Assembly (NCBI RefSeq): GCF_905220565.1
Contig: NC_059396.1
Span: 9,707,206 to 9,771,205, forward strand
Direction: 5' to 3'
Length of the DNA: 64,000 nucleotides
Origin: Melitaea cinxia
Lineage: Eukaryota > Arthropoda > Insecta > Lepidoptera > Nymphalidae
Shown piece by piece: positions 1-11,414 of the stretch (position 1 is the stretch's first letter; each line of letters begins with the position of its first letter). A program made the position numbers and the translations under genes. Under the pieces are notes generated by a model, which saw only the letters and a program-made list of their open reading frames with translations, was not told the origin of the DNA and searched no databases.

Positions 1-68
1 TGTCCCACTATTGGCCTTGCGGATTGACAAATCATTTTTCTAGAAAAATTTACAAGACCAGAATCGAT

Positions 69-352
69 AATTGTTTCCTTGCAAACGAAAACAACGACTT
101 CAGTTACACTGAAAAGTAGTCCTAATACCACGTGAGTAGACGGAAAAATAGTCAAGTAAATACGCATTATTTGACATAACTCAAAAAGTACTCGTTAGAT
201 CTAAATCAAACCACTAAATGGGACTACATTACATGTTTGTAACCAGCTTTCGAATAAAATAACATCAAAATTGGTACACCCAGTACAAATTTATGGCGTA
301 ACACACATAAGAAATTGCACGGAAATTGAGAACCTCCTCCTTTTTTGAAGTA
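69..352 (-). repeat. AACCGACTTC-family repeat, copy A
   Basis: Degraded copy of the modular repeat seen about ten times in this window. It starts with TTGCAAACGAAAA and a degenerate ACGACTTCA. It then passes the recurring phrases AAAAATAGTCAAGTAAATACG, GGTACACCCAGTA and GAGAACCTCCTCC, and ends near TTTTTTGAAGT. It is in reverse orientation relative to the copies that begin AACCGACTTCAAAAAAGG. No coding capacity is visible. Confidence 0.75.
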
Positions 353-529
353 ATTTACCGTGAAGTAAGTGACCGTTTCGGAACTTTGCTACTATGATAC
401 CAGAGAGTTTACTAGTGTTGTTTTCATTCTTAGTTACTTCCACTGATTGATTCAGCTCCCAACAAACACACTGCTGGGCATTTGTCTTCTCCATGAGCTC
501 TTCGGAGCTTAATCCGTCAAGGTTACTAA

Positions 530-639
<110 letters not shown>

Positions 640-1250
640 CGGGATTTTTATTATATTACTATATTATATGTTTCATTGTCACGAAATCATAATTAAATGA
701 TAGCTCCCGTCACAATAGTGACGAAATGCCAGAACTCAATATTACCATTAATAAACAATGTTAATATCCCGTTTTACATATAAATCATAATCTGCAAATC
801 TCTTTAAAACACTAGTCACCTAAGCCTTCTGGAGAGTCATATAATAAACACATTTTAAAAACCTTTCACAACTCTAAGACGATGAAGCTTGAAATAACCT
901 CATTGGGATCTATTTAACAAAACTATAGGTGACAAGTTCACGGTCAGACATCACCAACTATTGCAACTTATATTCATACAACATGCTCACCGCAGCTTAT
1001 TATACTGGGTAGTCAATCACTAACAGTTTGAATAGCGAACCAACAATATATATGATTTTGTAAGCATACAACTATCTATGTACTTAGTGCTTCATTTATG
1101 TATACATTTAAATATTGAAAAACTGTTTAATTAAAATTGCTGTATCTATGTTAAGCACAATAAAGACTTATAAAATTCTGTTAGTTTAATATAAATATTA
1201 ACTACCTTTATATGAGTTATATTTTAACTCACGTATTATTTTGCTTGTTT
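640..1250. other. AT-rich sequence, nothing recognised
   Basis: No exon with splice sites, no tRNA and no terminal-repeat element could be supported here. The sequence is plain AT-rich intergenic DNA. Confidence 0.6.
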
Positions 1251-1251
1251 A

Positions 1252-1640
1252 TTGTTTCTCTCAAAGATAGGATTAGAAATGAAACTGTCCTCAAGAGAAC
1301 GAAAGTAACCGACATAGCCCACAGAATTAGCAAGTTGAAGTGGCAGTGGGCAGTCATTTGTGTCGTAGGAACAATGACCGTTGGCGCAAACGTGTCCTGG
1401 AGTGGAGACCGCGTCTGGCAAAACTGACCGTTGGAGCAGACGTGTCATGGAATGGAGACAGCGTCTTGGCAAACGCAGTGTGGGACGCCCTCCGGCTCGC
1501 TGGAACGATGATGTACGTAAGATTGCCGGTGTAGGCTGGATGAGGATTGCGGAAAACCGGGATATCTGGTGCGAACTTGGGGAGGCCTATTGGAGGACTA
1601 TTGGACTGCAATAGGCTGAAATGATAATGATGATAATTAT
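1252..1640 (+). mobile_element. RTE-like LINE, 5'-truncated 3' end
   Basis: Only the last part of an RTE-like ORF remains. It shows KDRIRNET, RTKVTDIAHRISKLKWQW, GKRSVGRPPARW, then IAENRDIWCELGEAYW, a stop, and a tail of ATGATAATGATGATAAT. The same end occurs on the minus strand at 19.1-19.6 kb with a better frame. A 50-bp segment starting GACCGTTGG is duplicated in tandem (1376-1425 and 1426-1475). Because 50 is not a multiple of three, the frame is shifted, so this is a dead fragment. Confidence 0.85.
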
Positions 1641-1879
1641 TATTTTACTATTGATTGGCCAACGTACCTAACGGTAAGACTTCTATAAGAAAGTGCGCTT
1701 CCTAAAAAGTATATTTACAACATGAAAGGCTTAAAAGTCTTTCCATTTTTTGTCAGCTATTTTACAATGCGACCTCTTTTTTAATTGGCATTATAAAAAA
1801 AATAATCTATTGTTTATTATTTAATCTTCGAGCTTTTCGATGAGTAGACTTATTAAAATAGAAAGTAGAATAATAATGC

Positions 1880-2265
1880 ACTTGCCGTGTGATGTCGGCC
1901 GAGTAGAATATCACCACCCCCTTTCTGCCCGTGTGGGTCGTAAAATGCGACCGAGGGATAAACCTGGCTCAAAACCATCAGGGTCCTGGCGAAGGAAAAC
2001 TTCATTTGAAATCCGGAATGGTGTCTCCGTCAAGCATTCGTGGCATAGCTCTAAGATGCGAGACTCCTGCAGCCGAACTGGCTCCACGCGTATCGACTCG
2101 TCGTTCCTGTAGGCCTAGCCAGTGAGGTCGAGAGGGTGGCGCAGAACTCTCTGCAGGCAACTCTGCGTTTTCCTGAACAGTGTCCTAGGCAGCACAGAGT
2201 CTTTCTGACACTGTCTAAATCGTCTGCAATAGACGGATTAAAGCCAATGAGTGAATAAGGCAACA
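1880..2265. repeat. GC-richer, repeat-like segment of unknown family
   Basis: About 390 bp stand out in base composition from the AT-rich surroundings. Short frames cross it (for example 1840-2112 on plus), but none resembles a protein I know and no splice sites frame them. The texture is like the 5' part of a LINE or a SINE body. The family is not recognised. Confidence 0.4.
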
Positions 2266-2269
2266 TCAT

Positions 2270-4410
2270 TTTTCAAAGGATACACATGAATATGGAAGGG
2301 ATAGAATATCGTTTGGCCATTTTTTTCTATTCTTGTGTCCCTATCATCTACAGGTATATTTTAAGCTTGAAGGAAAGTGCGCTTTTACATAAAATCCTTT
2401 AGTAAAAAATATTGCGATTTAAACGTTTGTCAAATAGACATGATAATTTTATATTTTTATATATTCAATAGCTACCTATATGAACAAACGGTATCTATTG
2501 TATAGAACGCAATATCGTTGTTTTTGTAATTCCGCGCTATAAAGCCATATAATAATATACATTACATACGAGTATGCAAGACAAATACACCACCATCTAT
2601 ATTAGTATATTTATATATATGTAGTGCGCTAAAATATATTATCATTTTTTCATGTCATTTTATAAGCTTTGTGTACCTGACTATCTACCTATACCTACAT
2701 AGATACAAAATCGCAGAAAATTAAATCAATTTAAACATGTTTAGCATTTTAAAATTTGTACATTTTAACGGGATGCCGATCATTTAATTGGTGATCTTAA
2801 AACTGTCTTAGAAAACAAAGCTCAAAATAGCTACTTAAGGATAAAAATAAGATTTGGTACCCATACAGCAGCCACCCGCTCTAAGGCTGAGCTGCCTCGT
2901 GTCGCCGCTATCGCTTTCACGTCGCGTTTATCGCCGCGGTGATAATCTGCATAGTGCGAACCGTTATTGAAAGCCACGGTACTAGTTTGTGCGTGAAGGC
3001 TACAATAGCGGCACTTTAATCTGATATTTATTGACCGAGAGATAGAATGAGGCTACAGTGAGGTGGCCTAAATCTGTAGCTAATATGTGTAAATAATGAT
3101 CTAGTGGTCTATGAGCTTCATATGTAGATTAGATGAGTATTAAAACTGAGATTGATGTCGCAAACGATAGTTATATGTTTTTTGAAACGTCTTTTCCTCA
3201 ATTGTTGTGAAGTACTTTCAACGTTATTAAAATTAATATTGGGTTATGCTTCGGTGATGTAAGTGATAGCGGGTCACGATGAAGACTCGCGCGCACCTCC
3301 CTATATCAATGATCAATTTGGTTCCACAGAGATTATCTTTTGATCGGAGTAATTTCTCTTCAGCCTTGTTGTCGATAACATCGAAAAGGCAACGGTTTGT
3401 ATCGCTGCGCATAATTACAATTGTGCGAAATCTCTGCACTGCATATTTTTAAGCAAGAATGATAATTGTATCCAGTAGAATATACAGCTACAGCCATTAA
3501 ATTTTGAAATTAAAAAGTACTAAGTAATAATACTGAGATTACAAGTATTTCATATAATTATGTAAAATATAAAATAAGTGAGAACATACAAAACGAACAA
3601 AATAGACAGCGAATTGCAATCAGAACCAATTTTCTATTACTATTTCTCGTTGGACATATTCCGACAACAAACACGACCATCCCGCGAGCCGTGGGAATGC
3701 CCCAGTCGAGTAACGGACAGACGGACAAATGATGTTGGGCGATCTATTGCCTGTAATTGATGACGACTATTGTACAATGCTTTTGAAAGAGCCACGAATG
3801 TTTGTCTTCTTTCTGTTACCTTCTGTTTGTGTGTGCTATTGTTAATCGCTGGCTTGTTGCCATAATCGTTGAGCTATTATCAAATAAATGCCTACACGAA
3901 TAAACGAGCATTTCTTTCTTTTCTTTATAGGCCACAGTTGGCAGTCTCAGTTACAGTTAATCTACTTGACACAGTTAACCATTTACCAAGTAATTGTGTG
4001 AATATTAAATAACTTAGTAACTTAGTACTTTAAGTAGTGAGTAAATATTTACTAAGTACCTATAAGATGGAATAAACGTTTTAAAAATAATTTAAATATA
4101 AACGATCTAGCTTGAATTGTCTATATTTATTAGCAAATACTATAATAATAAATTAAAGATGCATATTAGGTTTGTTTAATAAACACTTAAAAAATAAATA
4201 TAAAAATTTACAAAAAAAAATCTGATTATTTAAGTTAAGGCTTTTCCTGTAACTTATTCCTTCGAAATATAAAGGCGTCTTTTAATGATGAGCTTGTGTC
4301 TTCATTCTCAATATTTATAATTTAATATTATCTATTGTTTAAGAAAATAGGGATAAGAGTAAAGACGGTTCGTTAATAGCGATAAATATAGAACTTAGCT
4401 TAACTAGTAG
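2270..4410. other. Gene-poor DNA with moderately GC-rich islands
   Basis: Mostly AT-rich. Two islands stand out: 2870-3030, containing TATCGCCGCGGTGATA, and 3230-3440 together with 3640-3780, which are richer in CpG and unique-looking. A 68-codon frame on minus (3439-3233) has no recognisable motif. These could be conserved regulatory DNA or old exons; the sequence alone does not decide. Confidence 0.35.
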
Positions 4411-4530
4411 TTACAACAAGGCGCCGGCGCCTATGATTACTATCAGCGACATGAATCAGATGCGTCGTCCATTCGACCACCAAGCTCGCCGCCACCGGCC
4501 AAACAACCTACCAGCTACAACAGCCTTCAG
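4411..4530 (+). other. Orphan exon-like stretch (40 codons, Pro/Ser/Tyr-rich)
   Basis: A GC-rich 120-bp island sits in AT-rich DNA. It is preceded by TAG and ends in CAG, and one plus frame is open for exactly 40 codons. The translation begins LQQGAGAYDYYQRHESDASS and continues with a proline-rich part ending QPTSYNSLQ. Composition and codon choice look like a disordered coding exon. Against this, the base pair after CAG is AT rather than GT, and the upstream pyrimidine tract is weak. It could be an exon of a gene outside the window, a decayed exon, or chance. I do not recognise the protein. Confidence 0.35.
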
Positions 4531-5712
4531 ATTTTTTTTCAAAACAAAGCTATTTTACTTAATAATCCTATATGTTTAATCATATAAAAGATATAAAAAA
4601 AATATTTGTTAAAGTATAGGTAGTAATACTTATAACATTCCATTTTCTGCACATAAATTTCATACATTCAAAAAGAAACGGGGCGTGCATTAAGACGTAC
4701 CGTAAAAACTATTAAAGTATTCATCTTAAAATAACTTCGGATTTATTTCAATTAGTTGTTGATTCTTATTTAGCGATACAATCTGGTTAAATCAAAAATT
4801 ATGACCACGACGCTCGGAGCTTGCGGGCTCAGGTCATTCATTATTTTCCATCTGTAAATATTGCCTCCATACACGATTGTTTTACGATTTACCGCTTCAC
4901 GAACAAATAATAATTATCTTTAAGAATCTGCATCACAATAATAAAAATTCGAAAATAAACGCGGAAACTAACTTTATGACTATAAAGTTAGTTTTAAATA
5001 GACCGTAATTCTTTTTATTTCACAAATAACACTAAAATCGACGACGTGTTTATAAGATGATAAATCTAGTGGAGGCTCTAAAACTTGATCTCTTTTAACT
5101 TGGATTGGATCTCTTCTATCTCTTCTCTTGGATTTAAGCGATATTAAAACGAAAAAGTTTTCTCTTAGTTATATATGTGCTCTATTTCATATTAAAAGAA
5201 AATAAAAATAATATTAAACGAATTGAGAAAATTTGAAAGTAAAATAAGTCAAAAAATTAAATGAAAACGTGGCGCTAAGAGAAAAAAGGTATATATACCT
5301 ATATGGTTACAATTTCGTTTTATTCGAGTTCATTTCTTATTATAAATAAGATAATAGTGAGTTAGGTGCTGGTTAAAGACATATCTATCTTCCTTACTTT
5401 TTTTGAGTAATATAACAAACATATAAATATAAACTCTTTTATAATGTACTTAAGTATTATTTTGTTAGCTATATGTCATTGTTTTTCATATAACAAAGAA
5501 ATGCAGATAGAAAAAGATACCAATTGTTTTTTTTGGATCATAAGTACCTTTCCCCAAATTTTACCTGTTTTAACACAAAGATAATGGGAGTTTTCGTTGT
5601 TTTTTTTCAACGCATTCCGAGACGTCAACCATTCCAAAATATTGTACCTTATTTCAAGTTTGTTTAGGTTGTAGAATAAAATTAGATAACTAGTATGCAA
5701 TAAGTACCTATC
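4531..5712. other. AT-rich sequence with one perfect hairpin
   Basis: Nothing coding is supported. It contains the hairpin listed separately at 4965-4994. Around 4801-4842 lies a pair of diverging TGACC and GGTCA half-sites (ATGACC then AGGTCAT). Confidence 0.5.
4965..4994. repeat. Perfect 13-bp inverted repeat, 4-nt loop
   Basis: AAACTAACTTTAT is followed by GACT and then by its exact reverse complement. No terminator role is expected in this eukaryotic context. It is a possible cruciform or small MITE relic. Confidence 0.8.
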
Positions 5713-5875
5713 ATATCGATGGCTCCTAAGTATACTGAGTCAACTCTACTTCTAATAACTTTATTTTTTTGTTACATAGGTAGATAGGAAATGAAGTAAA
5801 TGTTATTAATATCTTAAAAAAATTAAATAGTCAAAATTTGTTAGTTGACTCAGTATACTTAGGAGCCATCGATAT
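5713..5875. mobile_element. Short MITE with 33-bp perfect terminal inverted repeats
   Basis: The 33 bp at 5713-5745 (starting ATATCGATGGCTCC) are the exact reverse complement of 5843-5875. They enclose 97 bp of AT-rich DNA, for a total of 163 bp. A TA at each tip would fit a Tc1/mariner-type target duplication, but no other copy lies in the window to fix the ends. Confidence 0.8.
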
Positions 5876-5879
5876 AATT

Positions 5880-6366
5880 TTAGGTAGATGGGAATAATTG
5901 CTATTTTCCTAATCGGAAATCGCACTATATCGCTATAATTTTTAAATATTGCCTTACGACTGAAATGTATGATTAAGTATACCCTTGTATGGTTAATTTA
6001 TTTATTTATTCATCATTTAATAGGTACTGATATAACACATATAACACACTATATCGAATAATTATTAAATTGTTATCGAATGTGTATCCTATTACGAAGT
6101 ATACAACTTATTATTCTTGGGCTTAATGGCTTTCAGTTGTGCCATGGGGGCACTGTCAATTTCGCTAATATCACGTGGAATAGAAAAGACACGTTAAGAT
6201 TGTAAGCTACATTTATTATTGCTTTTGTTGTTAAACCACAACCTGAAACAACAGACAATAACATTAAAAGTACATCTAATATTTTAATTATATTATATAT
6301 TATACACATTATGAAAGGAAAAACAGGACGTTCACGTAGTCTAACTACAACTTAATTTTGTTAATT
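5880..6366. other. AT-rich sequence, nothing recognised
   Basis: No supported gene or element. The phrase ACGAAGTATACAAC occurs at about 6095 and again near 6830, which hints at a small repeat. Confidence 0.5.
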
Positions 6367-6681
6367 TCTATATCTAATATATAAAATTCTCGTGTCGCGG
6401 TGTTTGTAGTTAAACTCCTCCGAAACGGCTTGACCGAGTCTCATGAAATTTTGCGTGCATATTGGGTGGGTCTGAGAATCGAACAAAATCTATTTTTCAT
6501 CCCTCTAAATGTTAAGGTTAGTCCACCCCTAACTTTTTTTATTTTTAGATAAATTATTTATTTTTTAATTTATTATGATTTGGCATTGAAAAATATACAC
6601 AACCCTAAATTTTCACCCTTCTACCACCAATCCCTATTTTTAAATAGCGTTTAGCGGCAAGACGTTTGCCGAGTCAGCTAG
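6367..6681 (+). mobile_element. Helitron-like non-autonomous element
   Basis: It begins TCTATATCTAATATATAAAA, carries the lepidopteran phrase CCTCCGAAACGGCTTGACCGA, and ends GCCGAGTCAGCTAG followed by T. A 5' TC and a 3' CTAG before T match Helitron termini. No Rep/helicase frame is present. Related ends occur at 28.97 and 50.71 kb. Confidence 0.55.
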
Positions 6682-7120
6682 TATTTAGATAAAAATGCTC
6701 AAAAGAGACTAAACACAAACATTAACAAACATTCAACATTAATAGGATGAAGAATTTCACAGGAAAGGATGTCATAGACAGGATGGAGGAGTTTGGGGTA
6801 GTTGAAGAGAATGTGGGACGCTGTACCTTACGAAGTATACAACATTCGACAACATGTTAATGTCACTGAAACAAGTATATTTAAAATTATTGTACGGCAA
6901 AATTCAAAAATAAACGTCCTACTAAGGTAACAAAAAAGTCAAAAATAAGTCAAGAAAATACTAATAAAAATAATCAAAATTTAATAATTATTATATCAAT
7001 AATTATATCAACATGGAAATAAATAGATTAGTTGCTATTTGTTATCTATACAAATAAATAAACTTGGAGTGTATGTTTGTAATATTAAAATAAGCTCTTT
7101 TTACTAAACGCATATAGGGG
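6682..7120. other. AT-rich sequence, nothing firm
   Basis: No gene or bounded element supported. A short purine-rich run at 6770-6830 is of unknown origin. Confidence 0.5.
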
Positions 7121-7170
7121 CGTTCATAAAATACGTGAGATGTTTAAAGGGGGGAGGGGGTCGAGTCAAA
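7121..7170. repeat. G-rich ACGTGAG repeat, left half
   Basis: GTTCATAAAATACGTGAGA is followed by a run of GGGGGGAGGGGG. The matching right half lies at about 10754-10800, beyond the LINE, with TCTAATCTTACGTTGG and another G run. A related unsplit copy is at 14495-14580. The LINE appears to have inserted into this repeat. Confidence 0.55.
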
Positions 7171-10100
7171 TTTCTCCCCGTGTAGGGACGGGCAGTAGAA
7201 TACAATTTCCTACGGCCCGGCAAGAAGACCTGTCGTAAGAGCCGACAAAATTCTTGAGGTGGTAGGCTTCGGCCGTGGCTTAATTACCACCCTCTGGGTA
7301 AAGTCGCGCCGCCAAACGGCAATTGCCGTGTTCCGGGGCGGGTCCCAGAGCAGCCATTTGGGGGATGTGTTTGGGTAGTTGTGGCACTCTATGTGACCGA
7401 TTCTGTCTGCTCATCACTGCCGCATCGGGTGCCTGGCTTCGGAGGGTAGCGGGATCCGAGGCACGGTGCCGCCGCTGGCCGACCGTAGGAAGTTGGGGGC
7501 CCAAGTAGCAGGAAAGCCACCTGTGAAAGGCTGCCCCGCCACCTGACGAAAAATCCCAGAATGTTCTACCTTGCCGGTTGGCGACCGGAAGGGAGGACCA
7601 GGTAGCCATTCTGGGGGGGCTCGGGCGTCCCCGCAGTCTCCGCGTCAGTCTCCCTACGTGCGGCGGTGTAGAGTCTGACACCTGGTAGGTAGGATGCCGC
7701 CTCGTCCAGTTCGCATTCCCCAGCACCTATTCACTCCACATGAAAGCACACAAAAATAAAAAAAGGTATACACAGCGGCTGCACGTCCTCCCACTGAAAG
7801 TGCACCTCTCTAACATCCGAGGTCTGCACTCCAATCTCGAATCTGTCCACCACCACCTAGAAACAGAAAAACCGCAGCTGCTGTTCCTCACTGAGACGCA
7901 GATCAGATGTCCGGCTGACACGGCGTACCTCAGCTACCCCGGGTATTCTCTGGAGCACAGGTTCATACCTCGTGCCGGAGTCTGTGTGTACGTCCGTGAT
8001 GACATTTGCATCAAGCGTCTTAAGCACCTTGAGACATCCAGTTACTCCATCCTATGAGTTCTGGTGGACACAGGACAGGAGAAAATCCTGTATGCCTGTG
8101 TCTACCGTTCGCACAGTGGAGACGTGGAGACAACTCAGTTATGTGACCATCTTACCCTAACGGCGGATAAGGCTCGAGAGCGTTACCCTTCGGCACAGTT
8201 AGTCATCCTGGGGGACTTCAACGCCCACCACCAGGAGTGGCTGTACCCATACCAGGTGACCGACCATGCTGGGAGAGAAGTGCGTAAACTAGCCTTGACG
8301 CTGGACCTCACCCAGCTTGTAAATTGTGCTACCAGGGTACCAGACGTAGACTCTCATACCGCCAACTGCTTAGACCTATTTTTAACAACTGATCCAGACA
8401 GGTACTCAATAACAGTTTCTGCACCACTGGGTACTTCTGACCACTGTCTGGTAAAATCAATATCCGTCTGTTCCCCACCCGAAGAATCCCCATGTGGCCC
8501 AAGACGGGTGTGGCGATATAAGGCAGCGGATTGGGATGAGATCCGTCACTTTTTCTCGTCCTATCCTTGGCGAGAGGTATGCTTTTCTTCTGATGATCCG
8601 TCGAGCTGCGCTGAAGCCATTACCGCGGTAATACGTCAGGGTATGGAATATTTTATACCATACTCTGACGTAGTGACGAATGGAAAAGCTCGCCCATGGT
8701 TTGATGCGGAATGCTATCGTGCAGAAGCCAAAAAGCGGTCGGCATACACTGCATGGGCTGAAGCTCGAGCGCGCAAGTCTCCAAATTCTCGGAATTTGAA
8801 GAAAGCTTTTAACCGAGCCGCCAAGGCATGTAAAAGGACGTTACGCAGGACTAGATTCAACCATATCAGCCGCATTGGGGCCAAACTAGCTTCTTACCCT
8901 TCTGGGAGCAAAGCGTTTTGGTCCCTGGCAAAAGCCGTTGAATCTAACTTTTGTCGGCCGTCACTTCCACCATTGCTGAGGACTGATGGATCACTGGCCC
9001 ATTCTGCAAAGGAGAAAGCGGATTTGTTTGCATCTCTTTTTGCTGAGAACTCGCGTCTGGTTGTTGCAGGAAAAGCACCACCAATCTCAACTCGTGCTGA
9101 CTGCATTATGGCAGAAGTACGCATACGCCAAAAGGAGATCCTTAAAATCCTGCAAACTCTAGACGTAAACAAGGCCAGCGGACCGGATGGTATACCAGCG
9201 ATAGTCCTGCGTACCTGTGCCCCTGAGTTGTCTCCACCTCTTACACGCCTGTACCGCCTGTCACTTAAGACTGGCAAAGTGCCGAAGTCTTGGAAGCTTG
9301 CCAACGTGCAGCCTGTGCCCAAAAAAGGTAGTCGTGCAGACCCTGTCAATTACCGTCCCATCTCGGTCACATCCATACTCTGTAAGACTATGGAACGTGA
9401 ACTAAACAACAAACTCTTGGCCCACTTGGAAGGTAACGATCTCCTCAGCGACCGGCAGTACGGTTTCCGCCAGCACCGTTCGACTGGGGACCTTCTAGTG
9501 TATGCCACACATATTTGGAGTGAGGCCATTGACAAACACGGCGAAGCACTTGCCGTGTCTCTCGATATCTCGAAGGCCTTTGACAGGGTTTGGCACGCGA
9601 GCCTTATAAGCAAGCTTCCTTCATATGGCATTCCACCTGGCCTTTGCACTTGGATTTCTGACTTCCTGAGCGAACGTTCAATACAAGTTGTCCTTGACGG
9701 GTACTCGTCGGACCAAAAGGCTATCGACGCTGGTGTTCCTCAGGGATCAGTCTTGTCCGCTACCCTCTTCCTGCTGCATATTAACGATCTGCTCGTCCCC
9801 GGTACCTTTGGGTACGCTGACGACTGCACAGTGACGGACAGATACTTTTCGAGTGCAAGGGCTAGTAAGGATGTTATCCAGTCTTGTCGAGAGGATATGG
9901 TCAGCCGCTTGAACGTCGCCCTCCAGGCAGTCTCCGAATGGGGCGATGCCAATCTGGTCACGTTCAACGCTACAAACACACAGGCGTGTGTGTTCTCCTC
10001 TAAACGGAGCCCTTTACACCTGGCTCCGACTTTCCGGGATGTTTCTGTGGAAATTACCGACTCCCTACAGCTCCTCGGTGTAGAGCTATCGTCCAACCTG

Positions 10101-10753
10101 AACTTTGGGCAACACATCGAGTCCAAAGCAAAAACTGCAGCAAAAAAACTAGGCATTCTCTCTAAGGTCAGGCGATGCTTCACTCCAGAACAGCTGCTTC
10201 AACTATACCAAGCACAAGTTCGGTCTTGTATGGAGTATTGCTGCCATCTTTGGGATGGATCCGCCAAATACCAACTGGCAACTTTGGACTCGGTGGAAAA
10301 ACGAGCTAAGAGACTCATAGGTGACCCTACTCTGACAGACACCAAGTTGCAGAGTCTCGATCATCGGCGTAGGGTAGCTCGTTTGTCGGTGTTCTACAAA
10401 ATATATTTCGGTGAGTGTGCGAAGGAATTACACGATCTAATTCCCCCAACAACCTTCCGCCATCGGGACACTAGGCGCGGTCGATCGTTCCATCCTTATG
10501 TCGTCGATATGCCACCTACGCGCACAAAACGCTTTGGCTCTACTTTTCTGATGCGCACAGCTAAGGAATGGAACTCGTTGCCCGCGTCTGTGTTTCCCGA
10601 ACGATACAATCTGGGTGCCTTCAAGGCCAGAGTGAATAGGCTGTTATTAGGCAGGCATGCTCCACCTTCGACCGCATCGTCACTTAACATCAGGTGAGAT
10701 TGTGGTCAAATGCCTGCCTATTTGTCATAAAAAAAAAAAAAAAAAAAAAAAAA
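7171..10753 (+). mobile_element. Jockey-superfamily LINE, nearly full length
   Basis: A GC-rich 5' region (7171-7739) precedes a single long endonuclease/reverse-transcriptase ORF and a short 3' UTR with a poly(A) of about 25 residues (10729-10753). Both codon use and GC content differ sharply from the host DNA. No separate ORF1 (gag-like) could be confirmed, so the 5' side may be truncated. Nothing inside is rearranged, which suggests a young copy. The clade within the Jockey group is not assigned. Confidence 0.9.
7740..10697 (+). pseudogene. LINE ORF2: endonuclease plus reverse transcriptase, one nonsense codon
   Basis: The frame from 7740 to 10697 (about 985 codons) is interrupted once, by TGA at 8055-8057; the frame is the same on both sides. 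The N-terminal AP-endonuclease-like domain shows FLTETQIR, GDFNAHHQEW and GTSDHCLV. The reverse transcriptase follows with KASGPDGIP, NYRPISVTSILCKTMER, YGFRQHRSTGD, SLDISKAFDRVWH, AGVPQGSVLSATLF and the catalytic FGYADD. The C-terminal part ends with RTAKEWNSLPASVFP. If the single stop were absent the protein would look complete. It nicks target DNA and reverse-transcribes its own RNA. The copy is probably inactive as it stands. Confidence 0.92.
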
Positions 10754-10927
10754 TCTAATCTTACGTTGGAGAGAGGGGGGCCTCGGCAAATATCACGCAA
10801 TTTTTTTTCTGATTGAAACAAAAAAAATTATACCTACTATTTTGGTCCATTTTATCCAGATTGTACATGCTTAAGATTTAATCTTAAGCGTAATCGTAAT
10901 ACGATTAAGATCATTCACTAATTCGTT

Positions 10928-11095
10928 CGAAAGAAAAAATTTCCTTCATACTTCGACGCTGTACATCTACTGACCGTCAAACCACCATATTTGTTTTATG
11001 CCAACGGCTTAGAGTGGCTGGATCAGAACGAAGTTGAAGGAGCAGATGATTTTACTGAAAATCATATGGATATGTTGGTTCCAATAGTCTCTTGA
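10928..11095 (+). other. Short open stretch of about 55 codons, unrecognised
   Basis: One plus frame stays open to TGA at 11093 and reads in part SYFDAVHLLTVKPPYLFYAN and ends ENHMDMLVPIVS. It has an ordinary protein-like composition but no motif I know. No convincing acceptor site precedes it, and it lies between two LINE pieces. It may be a terminal exon remnant, part of a transposon, or chance. Confidence 0.25.
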
Positions 11096-11125
11096 GACCG
11101 CGCATGATTCTCCATGGACTGAAGA

Positions 11126-11340
11126 AGAAGAAGAAGAAGAAATATACTTTATTGTGCATATTACAAGCCAACATAACATACATCTTTAAAAAATAAAATT
11201 TGCAAAACAATATAATGCACAAAGGCGGTCTTATCGCTAGGTAAGCGATTTCTTCCAGACAACCTTGGGGTAGAGGAGATTTTAAAATAAAAAGAGTAGG
11301 GTTATCAAAAGGCAAAACAGAAAATTAAAAAAAAAAACAA
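11126..11340 (-). mobile_element. LINE 3' end fragment with (TTC)n tail
   Basis: Read on minus, the segment runs TCTGGAAGAAATCGCTTACC, then CGATAAGACCGCC, then an AATAAAGTATA polyadenylation-like signal and a TTC repeat. This is the 3' UTR type of lepidopteran LINEs. No coding region remains. Confidence 0.55.
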
Positions 11341-11414
11341 AGTAGATCCTACAATCTAATAATACAATAATATATACATAAATACATATACACACATATA
11401 TACATACATATATA

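Noticed and set aside
4801..4842. Nuclear-receptor response element from diverging TGACC/GGTCA half-sites
   Set aside because: The spacing of over 20 bp is not a known receptor arrangement; too weak to call.
7280..7726. 148-codon minus frame
   Set aside because: It lies antisense in the GC-rich 5' region of the Jockey-type LINE and has no motif; GC-rich DNA has few stops.
8894..10183. Several 99-151 codon minus frames under the LINE ORF2
   Set aside because: Shadows of the real plus-strand reverse-transcriptase frame.
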